Assembly: GCF_002871005.1 (NCBI RefSeq) | Contig: NZ_PHSN01000022.1 | Location: forward strand, 1 to 64,000 | Length of the DNA stretch: 64,000 nt | Direction of reading: 5' to 3' | Origin: Acidimangrovimonas sediminis | GTDB taxonomy: Bacteria > Pseudomonadota > Alphaproteobacteria > Rhodobacterales > Rhodobacteraceae | Shown here: in pieces, positions 17,508 to 26,745 of the stretch | How positions within the stretch are numbered: position 1 is the stretch's first letter | Layout of the letters: every line of letters starts with the position of its first letter | Notes under the pieces: generated by a model | What the model was told of the DNA's origin: nothing | The model's database searches: none | What the model saw: only the letters and a program-made list of their open reading frames with translations | Position numbers and translations under genes: made by a program

Positions 17508-19607
17508 TCACTTCAGCACGACCACCGCCGCGGCGCCATCCGACGTCCAGCGCCCCTTGCGCGCCGCATCGCCCTTCGGCAGCGCGGCCCGCATGGTCTT
17601 CGCCACCTGCCCCGAGGCGCTCAGCGCCTGCACCACCCAGTCACGGTCGCGATCGACCTTGGCGTCCATGTCCTCCACCGCGGCCCAGGGCTGGGCGTCG
17701 GCATAGCCTGCGCTGGCAACGAAGATCGCCCGCCCGTCCGGGCCGCGCCGGTCGGTCGGCCAGACCCGCAGCAGGTGACGTTTGTGCACACCGTCCTCGG
17801 GCCGGGCGCGTACCCAGGTCATGCGGTTCGCCGTGCCGTTCCAGAAGGCGGGCATCGCCGGTGCCCGCGGGTCGGGCTTGCCCGACAACTCGGCCAGCAC
17901 CGCGTTCAGCAGGGATGAGAGCGTGGCGGAATCGGTGGTCACCATCCCCGCCTCCTTCAGCGCGTCGCTGAGCGCCGAACGGTCCTTGGCCAGCAGCACG
18001 AGGTTGATCGGCGCCTCGGCCCGCCCGTCGATCCCCTGGATCTGCCCCGGCAACCCGGCGCTTGCGAAGAACGTCGACAGATCGGCCACGGGCGCGGCCT
18101 TCTCCGGTGCGGCGGGCGGGGTCAGCGCCTTGTGATAGCTGATCGCCACCACCACGCATCCGACCAGCGCCGCCGCCCAGACCGCAGTCGCCCCCCAGCG
18201 CGCGACCCGGCGCGGCGCCGGCGGCAGAAGCTTGGGCAGCGATCGGTGCACCTGACGGCTGCGCAGCCACTCGCCGACCGAGACCCCGATCAGAAGCCAC
18301 ATCGCGCCCACGAGGTAGCCGTTCAACACGTCGCTCAGGTAATGCTCGATCAGGTAGAGCCGGCTCAGCCCGATCAGGAAGGCCACGATCAGCGCCAGAA
18401 GCGCCGCCACCAGCGGCCCGATCAGCCGCACCCGCCAGGCGACATAGGCCAGCATGCCGTAGCAGGCGACCGAGATCGCGGCGTGGCCGCTGGGAAAGCT
18501 GCCGCTCGTCTCGACGAAATAGGCAAGGTCGGGGCGGGCGCGGTGGAACGCCATCTTCAGGATCGCCACGGTGATCACGTTGCCGACGATCGAGGTGATC
18601 ATCCCCACCGCCAGCGCCCCCCGCCCGGCCAGCCAGAGCGAGGCGACGGTCGCCACCAGGACCAGCGTCACCGCCTGCCAGATCCCGAACGCGGTGACAT
18701 AGGCCGCAAGGTGGATCAGCAGCGGGTTGCGGAACAGGTGCATCAGCGCGGCGACGTTCCGGTCCATCTGCACCACGCTTGCCGAGCCGAGGAAGTCGAA
18801 CACCGTGTCGAGGTAGACGGTCAGCACGTAGACGAAGGCCACCGCGATCAGCGTCGCCGGCAGCCCGAGGAAGCGGCCGCGATCGACCCTTGCGGCCAGA
18901 AAGGCGACGGTCGCAGGGTGACGGTCGCGCCAGGCGCGGATCTTCGGCCGCTCTCCCAGCGCGGCGAGGTAGGAGCCTCCGATCGACAGCAGCGCAGGCA
19001 GGTTGCGCTCCAGCTTGACGACGACGTAGATCAGCACCGCCAGCAGCACCGCGGCGGCGGCGACGAAGATCGCGATCCGGGTGGTCGCCGGGCCGAGCCG
19101 GGCAAGGATGTCACCGAAGAAATAGCCGAAGGCGAGGTGGCCGAGGGCATAGGGCACAGAGCCCACGACGTTCCAGATCCGGAACCGCCGCGGCTCCATC
19201 CCTGCCAGTGCTGCGGCCAGCGGCACGAAGCCCGAGACCGGCCCGAGGAACCGCCCCACCACCAGCGCAAGGCCTCCGCGCCTGTCGCACAGGTCGCGCG
19301 CCTTGCGGAACGCCTTGGAACTGTCGGGATCGAAGCGGCGAAACAGCGGCCCGCTGCCCCATCGCCCGACCCAGAAGCCCATCTCGTTGCCGAGGATCGA
19401 CCCGATCGCCACGAACCACGTCATGTCGAAGAACCCGACATACCCGCGCTGCGCGAGGATCCCCGCCGCATCGACGACCAGCGTACCGGGCACGATCACC
19501 CCGGTCAGGAAGAACGCCTCAAGCATCGAGGCCGCGCCCACGATCCAGTAGGTCCAGATCCCCAGTGACTGCAGCGAGGGCAGTAGGGCGTCGATCGAAT
19601 GGGGCAT
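17508..19607 (-). CDS. DedA / PAP2 phosphatase / LssY-like C-terminal fusion protein
   Basis: The 699-aa membrane protein joins three modules. Residues 1-200 are a DedA (SNARE-associated, VTT) domain with GxxVPG (36-41) and the GRFxGPVxGFVP segment (118-129). Residues of about 250-440 are a PAP2 phosphatase with all three motifs: K351-x6-RP (358-359), PSGH (372-375) and SR-x5-H-x3-D (415-425). Residues of about 480-699 are a soluble LssY C-terminal-type domain. DedA proteins flip undecaprenyl phosphate or phospholipids and PAP2 enzymes dephosphorylate lipid pyrophosphates, so a combined role in lipid-carrier or phosphatidate recycling is plausible but inferred. The ATG is at 19607. Confidence 0.88.
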   Translation of the reverse strand: MPHSIDALLPSLQSLGIWTYWIVGAASMLEAFFLTGVIVPGTLVVDAAGILAQRGYVGFFDMTWFVAIGSILGNEMGFWVGRWGSGPLFRRFDPDSSKAFRKARDLCDRRGGLALVVGRFLGPVSGFVPLAAALAGMEPRRFRIWNVVGSVPYALGHLAFGYFFGDILARLGPATTRIAIFVAAAAVLLAVLIYVVVKLERNLPALLSIGGSYLAALGERPKIRAWRDRHPATVAFLAARVDRGRFLGLPATLIAVAFVYVLTVYLDTVFDFLGSASVVQMDRNVAALMHLFRNPLLIHLAAYVTAFGIWQAVTLVLVATVASLWLAGRGALAVGMITSIVGNVITVAILKMAFHRARPDLAYFVETSGSFPSGHAAISVACYGMLAYVAWRVRLIGPLVAALLALIVAFLIGLSRLYLIEHYLSDVLNGYLVGAMWLLIGVSVGEWLRSRQVHRSLPKLLPPAPRRVARWGATAVWAAALVGCVVVAISYHKALTPPAAPEKAAPVADLSTFFASAGLPGQIQGIDGRAEAPINLVLLAKDRSALSDALKEAGMVTTDSATLSSLLNAVLAELSGKPDPRAPAMPAFWNGTANRMTWVRARPEDGVHKRHLLRVWPTDRRGPDGRAIFVASAGYADAQPWAAVEDMDAKVDRDRDWVVQALSASGQVAKTMRAALPKGDAARKGRWTSDGAAAVVVLK

Positions 19608-19840
19608 TGTCCCTCCTTGGTGGCCTGGCCCCGAAAGGCCCCCGGGCGGCGCCTGGTTCCAGGGTCAACGCCACGAAGTGCCAATCTGTTCACTCCGCAC
19701 CGGAAGGGGAAGACCGTTTGCGCGACGCCGGCCCCACCCTTCCCGCATCCGCCCTTGCGCGGCGCGTCCTGCGGCCTATGTTCGGCGCGCCGTGGCGCCG
19801 CCGATCCGATCCCGCGCCGCCCGATGCCAGAGGAGCCCCG

Positions 19841-20731
19841 ATGACCGAGGATTTCGACACCCGCAAGGCCCGTGCCGCCGACTGGTTCCGCGCGCTGCGC
19901 GACGAGATCGTCGCGGCCTTCGAGGCGCTGGAGGATGAACAGGAGAAGGGCCCCTTCGCCGCCCTCCCCCCCGGCCGCTTCGAGGTGACGCCGACGAAAC
20001 GCACCTCCGACGACGGCTCGGACGCCGGCGGCGGGCTGATGAGCGTGATGCGCGGCGGCCGCGTGTTCGAGAAGGTGGGCGTCAACGTCTCGGCCGTGCA
20101 CGGCACGCTGGGCGAGGCGGCGCAGAAGGCCATGGCCGCCCGCGGCGTGCCGGGGATCGAGGCGGACCCGACCTTCTGGGCCTCCGGCATCAGCCTGGTC
20201 GCGCATATGCAGAACCCGCACACCCCTGCGGTGCACATGAACACGCGGATGTTCTGGACCCCGCACGCCTGGTGGTTCGGCGGCGGGGCCGACCTCAACC
20301 CCTGCATCGAGTACGAGGAGGACACGGCCTTCTTCCACGGCGTCCTGCGCGAGCATTGCGATCGCCACAGCACCGATTACTACCCCGGCTTCAAGGCCTG
20401 GGCCGACGAGTATTTCTTCATCCCCCACCGCGGCCGGGCGCGCGGCGTCGGCGGCATCTTCTACGACGACCTGAACACCGGCGACTGGGACAGCGACTTT
20501 GCCTTCACCCAGGACGTGGGCCGCGCCTTCCTGCCGGCCTTCCTGGGCGTCACCCGCACCCGGCGCGACATGCCCTGGACCGAGGCCGACCGCGAGACCC
20601 AGGCGATCCACCGCGGGCTTTATGCCGAGTACAACCTCGTCTACGACCGGGGCACCAAGTTCGGCCTGGCCACCGGCCACGACGCGAACGCGGTGCTGAT
20701 GAGCCTGCCGCCGGTGGCGAAATGGCCGTGA
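19841..20731 (+). CDS. hemF: Oxygen-dependent coproporphyrinogen III oxidase
   Basis: HemF decarboxylates coproporphyrinogen III to protoporphyrinogen IX using O2, in haem synthesis. The 296-aa protein shows strong family signatures: VSAVHG (79-84), a histidine-rich central segment (HMNTRMFW, WWFGGGADLNP), DEYFFIPHRGR, GGIFYDDL, and the C-terminal EYNLVYDRGTKFGL. The ATG at 19841 has AGAGGAG upstream. The anaerobic counterpart hemN is at 37.7 kb next to fnrL, so the cell can make haem with or without oxygen. No FNR-type box is visible upstream. It is followed by G/C hairpins and a variant of repeat A. Confidence 0.96.
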   Translation: MTEDFDTRKARAADWFRALRDEIVAAFEALEDEQEKGPFAALPPGRFEVTPTKRTSDDGSDAGGGLMSVMRGGRVFEKVGVNVSAVHGTLGEAAQKAMAARGVPGIEADPTFWASGISLVAHMQNPHTPAVHMNTRMFWTPHAWWFGGGADLNPCIEYEEDTAFFHGVLREHCDRHSTDYYPGFKAWADEYFFIPHRGRARGVGGIFYDDLNTGDWDSDFAFTQDVGRAFLPAFLGVTRTRRDMPWTEADRETQAIHRGLYAEYNLVYDRGTKFGLATGHDANAVLMSLPPVAKWP

Positions 20732-20779
20732 GGAAAGGGGGCGCTGCCCCCGCCGCGCCCCAAGGGGCGCGACTCCCCC

Positions 20780-20802
20780 GGGATATTTGAGAGCAGAAAG
20801 AG
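20780..20802 (+). repeat. Dispersed repeat A, variant copy 2
   Basis: GGGATATTTGAGAGCAGAAA plus GAG. It shares GGGATATTT with the main family and its second half with the copy at 47562-47584. It follows hairpin-forming GGGGGC-GCT-GCCCCC after hemF and runs directly into the ribosome-binding site of the next gene. Confidence 0.6.
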
Positions 20803-20810
20803 GAGAGCGC

Positions 20811-21509
20811 ATGGCACGGGTGACGACGATCGGCTTCGACGCGGACGACACGCTGTGGCAGAACGAGCAGTTCTTCCGCATGACGCAGGACCGCTTTGCC
20901 GAATTGCTGGCCGACCATGCCGCGCCCGCGCATCTGGAGGAGCGGCTTCTCGCGGCCGAGCGGCGCAACGTCGGGCGGTACGGGTTCGGCATCAAGGGCT
21001 TCACCCTGTCGATGATCGAGACGGCCATCGAGGTGACCGAGGCGCGGGTGCCGGCCTCGGTCATCGCCGAGATCATCGCCGCCGGGCAGGAGATGCTGAT
21101 CCATCCGATCGAGCTCTTGCCCGAGGCGCGCGCGGCGGTCGAGGCGCTGGCGGGGACGCACCGGGTGATCCTGATCACCAAGGGCGATCTGCTGGACCAG
21201 GAGCGCAAGCTGGCGCAATCGGGGCTGGGCGATCTCTTCGACGGGGTCGAGATCGTGTCGAACAAGACCGCGGCGGTCTACGCCGAGATCTTCGCCCGCC
21301 ACGGCGAGGGCCCGGGACAGGCGATGATGGTCGGCAACTCGTTGAAATCCGACGTGATCCCGGCGCTCGAGGCCGGCGGCTGGGGGGTCTACGTGCCGCA
21401 TGACCTGACCTGGGCCTTCGAGCATGCCGAGACCCCGGCCGAGCATCCGCGGTTTCGCGAACTGGCCGACCTCGGCGCCCTGCCCGGGCTGGTGGCCGAC
21501 CTCGCCTGA
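20811..21509 (+). CDS. HAD-family hydrolase
   Basis: The 232-aa protein is a haloacid-dehalogenase-superfamily phosphatase. It has the nucleophile motif FDADDTLW (9-16, first Asp is the nucleophile), the motif II Thr in ILITKGD (about 121-127), a motif III lysine, and the motif IV acidic region MVGNSLKSD (about 170-178). A helical cap (20-100) follows motif I. The substrate is unknown; the pattern resembles small-metabolite or nucleotide phosphatases of subfamily IA. The ATG at 20811 follows AGAGGAGAGCGC, part of which derives from the repeat-A variant. Confidence 0.87.
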   Translation: MARVTTIGFDADDTLWQNEQFFRMTQDRFAELLADHAAPAHLEERLLAAERRNVGRYGFGIKGFTLSMIETAIEVTEARVPASVIAEIIAAGQEMLIHPIELLPEARAAVEALAGTHRVILITKGDLLDQERKLAQSGLGDLFDGVEIVSNKTAAVYAEIFARHGEGPGQAMMVGNSLKSDVIPALEAGGWGVYVPHDLTWAFEHAETPAEHPRFRELADLGALPGLVADLA

Positions 21510-21726
21510 GGGCACCCTTCCGCGACGGTTCCGCGCGGGCAGGGCCAGATCGGGGGGGCCGCGCCGTGAGGCGCCGCAACATATGCCTCGCGGATCGTGA
21601 GAATCGTCGCGAAAGTCTTTGAAACACGGGGCTTTCGGGAACCGCTGGCCCGTGCTATCGTGTAACGAAGCAGCAAGATGATCCCCGCAGAAGACGGGGG
21701 CACGAGGCAGACAGAAGGGCAGTGAC

Positions 21727-23529
21727 GTGGCAACGCGTATCGGGCGGATTCTCCGTGATTTCGGATGGTGTGCAGGTCTGACCTGCGGTCTCATGCTATG
21801 GGCGGCGGGCGCGAAGGCGGCCCCCTACGCCGCTTACGTGATGGATGCGCGAACCGGCGAGGTTCTCTACCAGAAGAACGCCGACGCGCGGCTGCACCCG
21901 GCCTCGCTCACCAAGATGCTGACGCTCTACATCTGCTTCGACGCGATCGAGCGCGGCGAGATCAGCCTCGACACGGTGGTCACCGTCTCGAAGGCCGCGG
22001 CAAGCCAGCCGCCCTCGCATCTCGGGCTGCGCCCCGGGCAGAAGATCAAGCTGCGCTACCTGATCCGCGCGGCGGCGGTGAAATCGGCAAACGACGCGGC
22101 CTGGGCGATCGGCGACGCGATCGCGGGCAACGTGACCGAGTTCGCAAAGCGCATGAACGCCACCGCAAAGAAGCTGGGGATGGACGATTCGCACTTCGAG
22201 AACCCGAACGGGCTGACCCTCAAGGGGCACCTGTCCTCGGCGCATGACATGGCGATCATCGGCCGCCACCTGTTCTACGACTTCCCGCAGTTCTACAACA
22301 TCTTCTCGCGCCGCTCGACCTATGCCGGCGTGGCCGAGGTCTATTCGACCAACCGCAAGTTCCTGAACGCCTACCGCGGCGCCGACGGGATCAAGACCGG
22401 CTACACCTACGCTTCGGGCTTCAACCTCGTCGCCTCGGCCGAACGCGGCGGAAAGCGGATCATCGCGGCGGAATTCGGCGGCACCTCGACCGCCGAGCGC
22501 AACGCCAAGATGGCGGAACTCCTCGACCTGGGCTTCAAGCGCGCCCCGGCCCACGTCGCGCTTCAGAAGCCGAAGAAGCCGAATCTCGACCGGATCGCCG
22601 CGCTCTACACCGCGCATTCCTCGGCCACGCGGATCGCGCTGGCCGACGATACCGACAGCACCCGCGTCGACTCCAGCCCGCGGCCCGAACCGCGCCCGGG
22701 TGCGGCACACTCGCCCTCGCCCGCGCTGATGGCCGCGATCCAGGATAATATCTCCAACACGCTCGACAGGGTCGCGGACGGCGCCACCCCGGCGCCCGCC
22801 GCCGAGACGGCCGCCGAGACCGCCGCGCTTGCCCCGGCGGACAGCCCGATCAAGCCGGCGCGTCGCCCGGGGGCCGCACCGGTCCAGGTCGCCGCGGCCG
22901 CGCTGCCCGTCGAACGCGCCGACCCGGTCGCCGACCGGACGGATATCGGCACCGACGGCGCGCCCGACCTGCCGCCGCCGCCGCGCCCGGCCGACCTCGT
23001 GGCGACGGCCACCCCCACCGCCATCGTGCCCTCGACCGACGCCGCAAGGGCCTCGGCCGCAGCCGAGACCGCGGCAGGTGGCGGCGCGCTCACCGTCGCC
23101 TCGGCCGCCACGGCGCCGATAGAACAGGTAGAGCCGACCTCGGCCGACGCCGCCGCCCCGGTGACCGCCTCCAAGGCCCCTGTCGGCAAGGATGCAAAGG
23201 CGGATTCGGGCGTGGTCTTCGCCTCTATCGCCCCGCGCGAAGTGCCCAAGCCCGAGGCCCGGCCCGAGGTCGTCACCCGCATGTCCACCTCGGGCGGCCG
23301 CAACTGGGGCATCAACGTCGGCCGCTTCCCCTCGGCCTTCGTCGCCGAGAAGGCCCTCCTGCGCACTGCGCTGGCCGAAAGCAGCGCCCTCTCCGACGGG
23401 CTGCGCAAGGTGGTGCGGCGCCCGAACGGGTTCGACGCGAACTTCATGGGGCTGACGCAGGATCAGGCCGACCTGGCCTGTTCGCGGCTGCAGGCGCGCG
23501 GGATCCAGTGCTTCTCGCTGGCGCCCTGA
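21727..23529 (+). CDS. D-alanyl-D-alanine carboxypeptidase (DacA type) with C-terminal SPOR domain
   Basis: The 600-aa exported protein trims the terminal D-Ala from peptidoglycan stem peptides in the periplasm. A signal peptide ends near AKA-APYAAY (residue 32). The serine-hydrolase motifs are S60-x2-K63 (SLTK), S120-A-N122 and K223-T-G225. A long low-complexity Ala/Pro/Thr linker (about 310-520) follows, then an SPOR-like domain (about 525-600), which binds denuded septal glycan and would target the enzyme to division sites. The GTG at 21727 follows AAGGGCAGTGAC. The linker is GC-rich and repetitive, which explains the long open antisense frames here. Confidence 0.9.
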   Translation: MATRIGRILRDFGWCAGLTCGLMLWAAGAKAAPYAAYVMDARTGEVLYQKNADARLHPASLTKMLTLYICFDAIERGEISLDTVVTVSKAAASQPPSHLGLRPGQKIKLRYLIRAAAVKSANDAAWAIGDAIAGNVTEFAKRMNATAKKLGMDDSHFENPNGLTLKGHLSSAHDMAIIGRHLFYDFPQFYNIFSRRSTYAGVAEVYSTNRKFLNAYRGADGIKTGYTYASGFNLVASAERGGKRIIAAEFGGTSTAERNAKMAELLDLGFKRAPAHVALQKPKKPNLDRIAALYTAHSSATRIALADDTDSTRVDSSPRPEPRPGAAHSPSPALMAAIQDNISNTLDRVADGATPAPAAETAAETAALAPADSPIKPARRPGAAPVQVAAAALPVERADPVADRTDIGTDGAPDLPPPPRPADLVATATPTAIVPSTDAARASAAAETAAGGGALTVASAATAPIEQVEPTSADAAAPVTASKAPVGKDAKADSGVVFASIAPREVPKPEARPEVVTRMSTSGGRNWGINVGRFPSAFVAEKALLRTALAESSALSDGLRKVVRRPNGFDANFMGLTQDQADLACSRLQARGIQCFSLAP

Positions 23530-23602
23530 TCGGGCGACGGCGACCGGCAGGCCATTGCCCTTGCCCGCCCGCGGGCGCATAGAGGCGACAGGAGGACCCC
23601 CG

Positions 23603-24295
23603 ATGACCGAATTCGCCATTCCCGCGCCCGCCCAGCCCAGCCTTGCCATCGCCGGCTCGGACGCCCGCTTCCCGGTGCGCCGGATCTTCTGCGTCGGGCG
23701 CAACTACGCCGACCACGCCCGCGAGATGGGCCACGATCCCGACCGCGAACCGCCCTTCTTCTTCACCAAGCCGGGCGACGCGGTGATCGGGGACGGGGCC
23801 GAAATCGCCTACCCTCCCCAGACGGAGAACCTCCACCACGAGGCCGAACTGGTCGTCGCCATCGGCACCGGCGGTCGCGACATCGCGGCGGCCGACGCGC
23901 TGTCCCATGTCTGGGGCTACGGCGCGGGCAACGACCTCACCCGCCGCGACATGCAGAACAAGGCCAAGGAAATGCGCCGCCCCTGGGACATGTCGAAGGG
24001 CTTCGACCGCTCGGCCCCCTGCGGCGCGCTCTACGCCGTCGCGGAACATGGCCATCCCCCGGGCACGGCCCGGATCACCTGCACGGTGGACGGCGCCGTC
24101 ACGCAGGAAAGCACCCTCGACCAGATGATCTGGCCGGTGGCCGACGTGATCGCCTATCTCTCCGGCCTCGTCGAATTGCAGCCCGGCGACCTGATCATGA
24201 CCGGCACCCCCGCCGGCGTCGGCCCGATCGCGAAAGGCCAGGCCTGCACCGTCGCCATCGACGGCCTCGGCGCCGTCACGACAACGCTGATCTGA
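23603..24295 (+). CDS. Fumarylacetoacetate hydrolase (FAH) family protein
   Basis: The 230-aa protein belongs to the FAH/YcgM superfamily, which hydrolyses C-C bonds of acylpyruvates and similar compounds with a divalent metal. It shows the family start RIFCVGRNYADHAREMG (about 25-41), KPGDAVIG, the metal-binding acidic residues in HHEAELVVAIG (about 76-86), and the C-terminal GDLIMTGTPAGVGP (about 197-210). Likely substrates include acylpyruvate or maleylpyruvate, but specificity cannot be set. The start has ACAGGAGG upstream. The gene is convergent with ccoS, and a repeat-A hairpin lies between the two stops. Confidence 0.9.
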   Translation: MTEFAIPAPAQPSLAIAGSDARFPVRRIFCVGRNYADHAREMGHDPDREPPFFFTKPGDAVIGDGAEIAYPPQTENLHHEAELVVAIGTGGRDIAAADALSHVWGYGAGNDLTRRDMQNKAKEMRRPWDMSKGFDRSAPCGALYAVAEHGHPPGTARITCTVDGAVTQESTLDQMIWPVADVIAYLSGLVELQPGDLIMTGTPAGVGPIAKGQACTVAIDGLGAVTTTLI

Positions 24296-24296
24296 T

Positions 24297-24319
24297 CTTC
24301 TTCTGAGCGGAAATATCCC
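24297..24319 (-). repeat. Dispersed repeat A, copy 3, with adjoining hairpin
   Basis: On the minus strand this reads GGGATATTTCCGCTCAGAAG plus AAG. The G/C hairpin next to it (24321-24346) sits exactly between the convergent FAH and ccoS genes, so a bidirectional terminator is plausible. Confidence 0.75.
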
Positions 24320-24356
24320 GGGGGGTCCGGGGGGCTGGCCCCCCGGCCTCTCCGCC

Positions 24357-24515
24357 TCAGGGCTTCGGCCGGTCGTCCCATTCGTCCGACAGGATCCGCC
24401 GCGCATCGCCCTCCGGATCGTCGTACTGACCCTTTCGCAGGGTCCAGAAGAACCCCGCGAGGCCGATGCCGCCGAGCAGCAGCGAGATCGGGATCAGGTA
24501 GGCAAGGACGTCCAT
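24357..24515 (-). CDS. ccoS: cbb3-type oxidase assembly protein CcoS
   Basis: This short gene encodes 52 residues: one N-terminal membrane helix (about residues 4-24, LAYLIPISLLLGGIGLAGFF) and a charged C-terminal tail ending DEWDDRPKP. CcoS is required for cofactor insertion into the cbb3 cytochrome oxidase. The identity rests on size, the helix pattern with the FFWTLRKGQYDDPEGDA segment, and position directly after ccoI (4 bp from its stop). It is the last gene of the ccoGHIS operon. Confidence 0.93.
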   Translation of the reverse strand: MDVLAYLIPISLLLGGIGLAGFFWTLRKGQYDDPEGDARRILSDEWDDRPKP

Positions 24516-24519
24516 CGGA

Positions 24520-26706
24520 TCAGCGAAGCCTCAGCGCATTCAAAGACACGGTAATCGACGAGGCCGACATCGCAAGGGCCGCCGCCAGCGGTGTCGCCAG
24601 CCCCAGGATCGCGACCGGCACGGCAATCAGGTTGTAGGCAAGCGACACGCCGAAATTCTCCTTGATCCGCCGCACCGCCCGGCGCGCGACCTGCGCCGCC
24701 TCCGCGATCGGCGCCATGTCCTGCCCCAGCAGCACGATGTCCGAGGCCACCCGCGCCGCGTCCAGCGCCGAGGCCGGCGAGATCGAAACATGGGCCGCCG
24801 CCAGCGCTGCGGTGTCATTGAGGCCGTCGCCCACCATCAGCACCCGCGCCCCCTGCCCCGCCAGCGCGGCGACCCGCGCGGCCTTCTGCTTTGGCAGCGC
24901 GCCGGCGGTCCATTCCGCGATTCCCAGCCGCGCGGCCAGATCGGCCACCGACGCCTCGGTATCGCCCGAAATCAGCAGCACCCGCTTGCCCTGCGCCTTC
25001 AGCGCCGCCACCGCCGCCTCGGCCCCGGGCCGCAGGCGGTCGGCAAAGGTGAAGGCGCGCGGCGCGCCCTCCCCGGTATCGAGCCAGGTCGCGGTCGCCG
25101 CCACCGGCTCTGCGCCCAGCCATTCCGCCCGGCCCAGACGCACCCGGCGCCCCTGCCACAGCCCCTCGATCCCCCGTCCCGGCACCTCGCGCAGATCCGA
25201 GAGCGGCGCAGGGCCCACCCCTTCCGCCGCGGCCGCATCGGCCAGGGCCCGGGCAAGGGGATGGGCGGAGGCCCCGGCCAGCGCCGCCGCGATCTCCAGA
25301 TCCGCGCGGGAGTGATCGTGCAGGTTCCGCAGGACAGGGGTTCCCATTGTCAGCGTGCCGGTCTTGTCGAACACCACAGTGTCGACCTCGGCCAGCCGTT
25401 CCAGCGCGGTGCCGTCCTTGATGAGGAGCCCCCGGCGGAACAGCCGCCCCGAGGCCGCCGTCACCACCGCAGGTACCGCGAGGCCAAGGGCGCAGGGGCA
25501 GGTGATGATCAGCACCGCAACCGCGATGTTCACCGCCAGCCGCACATCTCCGCCCGAGACCCAGAGCCAGCCGAGGAACGCCGCCAGCGACAAGAGATGC
25601 ACCCCCGGCGCATAGATCCGCGCCGCCCGGTCGGCAAGCGAGGTGTAGCGGTTGCGCCCGCTCTCCGCGACCGCGACGAGGTCGGCCATCCGCTGCAACG
25701 CGCTGTCCCGCCCCGCCGCCGTCACCCGCAGGGTCAGCGGGCCGGTCAGGTTGACCTCGCCCGCGCTGACGGTGCTGCCCGGGCCCGCGGGGACGGGCAG
25801 GCTCTCGCCCGTCAGAAGCGACCGGTCCAGCTCCGACCTGCCCTCCGTCACCACGCCGTCCGCCGGCATCCGCGCGCCGGGACGGACGCGCACCAGATCG
25901 CCCACGCGAAGCTCGGCGATGGGCACGGTCACCTCGTCCCCGTCCTGCAGCCGGCTGGCGCGCGGCACTTCCAGCGCGGCCAGCTCCTCGGCCGCCGACC
26001 GCGCCACCGCCCGGGTCCGGAAATCGAGGTAGCGCCCCGCCAGCAAGAAGAAGGTGAGCGAGACCGCCGCGTCGAAATAGGCATGCCGCCCGCCCTCGAT
26101 CGTCTCATAAAGCGAAAGGCCCGCGGCCAGCAGGATGGCCAGCGTGATCGGCACGTCCATCCCCAGCCGCCCGGCCCTGAGCGCGACCCAGGCGTTTCGA
26201 AAGAACGGCTGCCCCGCGAAGACCACTGTCGGCAGCGCGATCGCGGCGGACAGCCAGTGGAACATGTCGCGCGTCTCGGCCTCGGCCCCCGACCAGACCG
26301 CGATCGACAGAATCATGACGTTCATCATCGCGAAGCCCGCGACGCCCAGCCGCATCAGCAGGTCCCGCCCGCGCCGGTCGGTCTCGGTCGTGTTCAGCGA
26401 CCCGGCATCCAGTTCGTGCGCCTCGTACCCGAGACCGTCGAGGACGGCGATCAATTGATCGGCGGTCACCTCCGGCTCGGCCTCGACCGAGACGCGTTTG
26501 AGAGTCAGGTTCACCCGGGCCGAGCGCACCCCCGGCACCGCGCCGAGACCCCGCTCCACCGTCGACATGCAGACCGCGCAATGCGCCGTGGGCAGCGACA
26601 GCATCAGAGGCGCCGCCTGTGCCGCCGGCGCGGCCAGGGCCTCGGCCGCCGGCACGGCGGCGCAGGCGGGGCAGGCTGAGGCGGAAGGGCGGGCGGCGGC
26701 GGTCAT
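24520..26706 (-). CDS. ccoI: Copper-transporting P1B-type ATPase CcoI (FixI)
   Basis: CcoI moves copper across the inner membrane for assembly of the cbb3 oxidase. The 728-aa protein has an N-terminal CPAC (12-15), an HMA metal domain with C43-x2-C46 (AHCAVC), eight predicted membrane helices, TGES (299-302), the metal-site CPC in the sixth helix (403-405), the phosphorylated Asp in DKTGT (447-451), and a C-terminal GDGLND. It lies between ccoH and ccoS in the FNR-linked ccoGHIS operon, which separates it from general copper-detoxification CopA. The ATG at 26706 is 39 bp after ccoH. Confidence 0.95.
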   Translation of the reverse strand: MTAAARPSASACPACAAVPAAEALAAPAAQAAPLMLSLPTAHCAVCMSTVERGLGAVPGVRSARVNLTLKRVSVEAEPEVTADQLIAVLDGLGYEAHELDAGSLNTTETDRRGRDLLMRLGVAGFAMMNVMILSIAVWSGAEAETRDMFHWLSAAIALPTVVFAGQPFFRNAWVALRAGRLGMDVPITLAILLAAGLSLYETIEGGRHAYFDAAVSLTFFLLAGRYLDFRTRAVARSAAEELAALEVPRASRLQDGDEVTVPIAELRVGDLVRVRPGARMPADGVVTEGRSELDRSLLTGESLPVPAGPGSTVSAGEVNLTGPLTLRVTAAGRDSALQRMADLVAVAESGRNRYTSLADRAARIYAPGVHLLSLAAFLGWLWVSGGDVRLAVNIAVAVLIITCPCALGLAVPAVVTAASGRLFRRGLLIKDGTALERLAEVDTVVFDKTGTLTMGTPVLRNLHDHSRADLEIAAALAGASAHPLARALADAAAAEGVGPAPLSDLREVPGRGIEGLWQGRRVRLGRAEWLGAEPVAATATWLDTGEGAPRAFTFADRLRPGAEAAVAALKAQGKRVLLISGDTEASVADLAARLGIAEWTAGALPKQKAARVAALAGQGARVLMVGDGLNDTAALAAAHVSISPASALDAARVASDIVLLGQDMAPIAEAAQVARRAVRRIKENFGVSLAYNLIAVPVAILGLATPLAAALAMSASSITVSLNALRLR

Positions 26707-26745
26707 CGGGAAGGCGTTCCGGGGCTGGGATGAGGGGGGAAGGGG

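Noticed and set aside
18132-19568. 478-codon plus-strand frame opposite the DedA-PAP2 gene
   Set aside because: It is antisense to three clear domains and has arginine/glutamine/histidine-rich composition typical of a shadow frame.
22650-23250. Repetitive GC-rich tract with long frames in several phases
   Set aside because: It is explained by the Ala/Pro/Thr linker of the D,D-carboxypeptidase.
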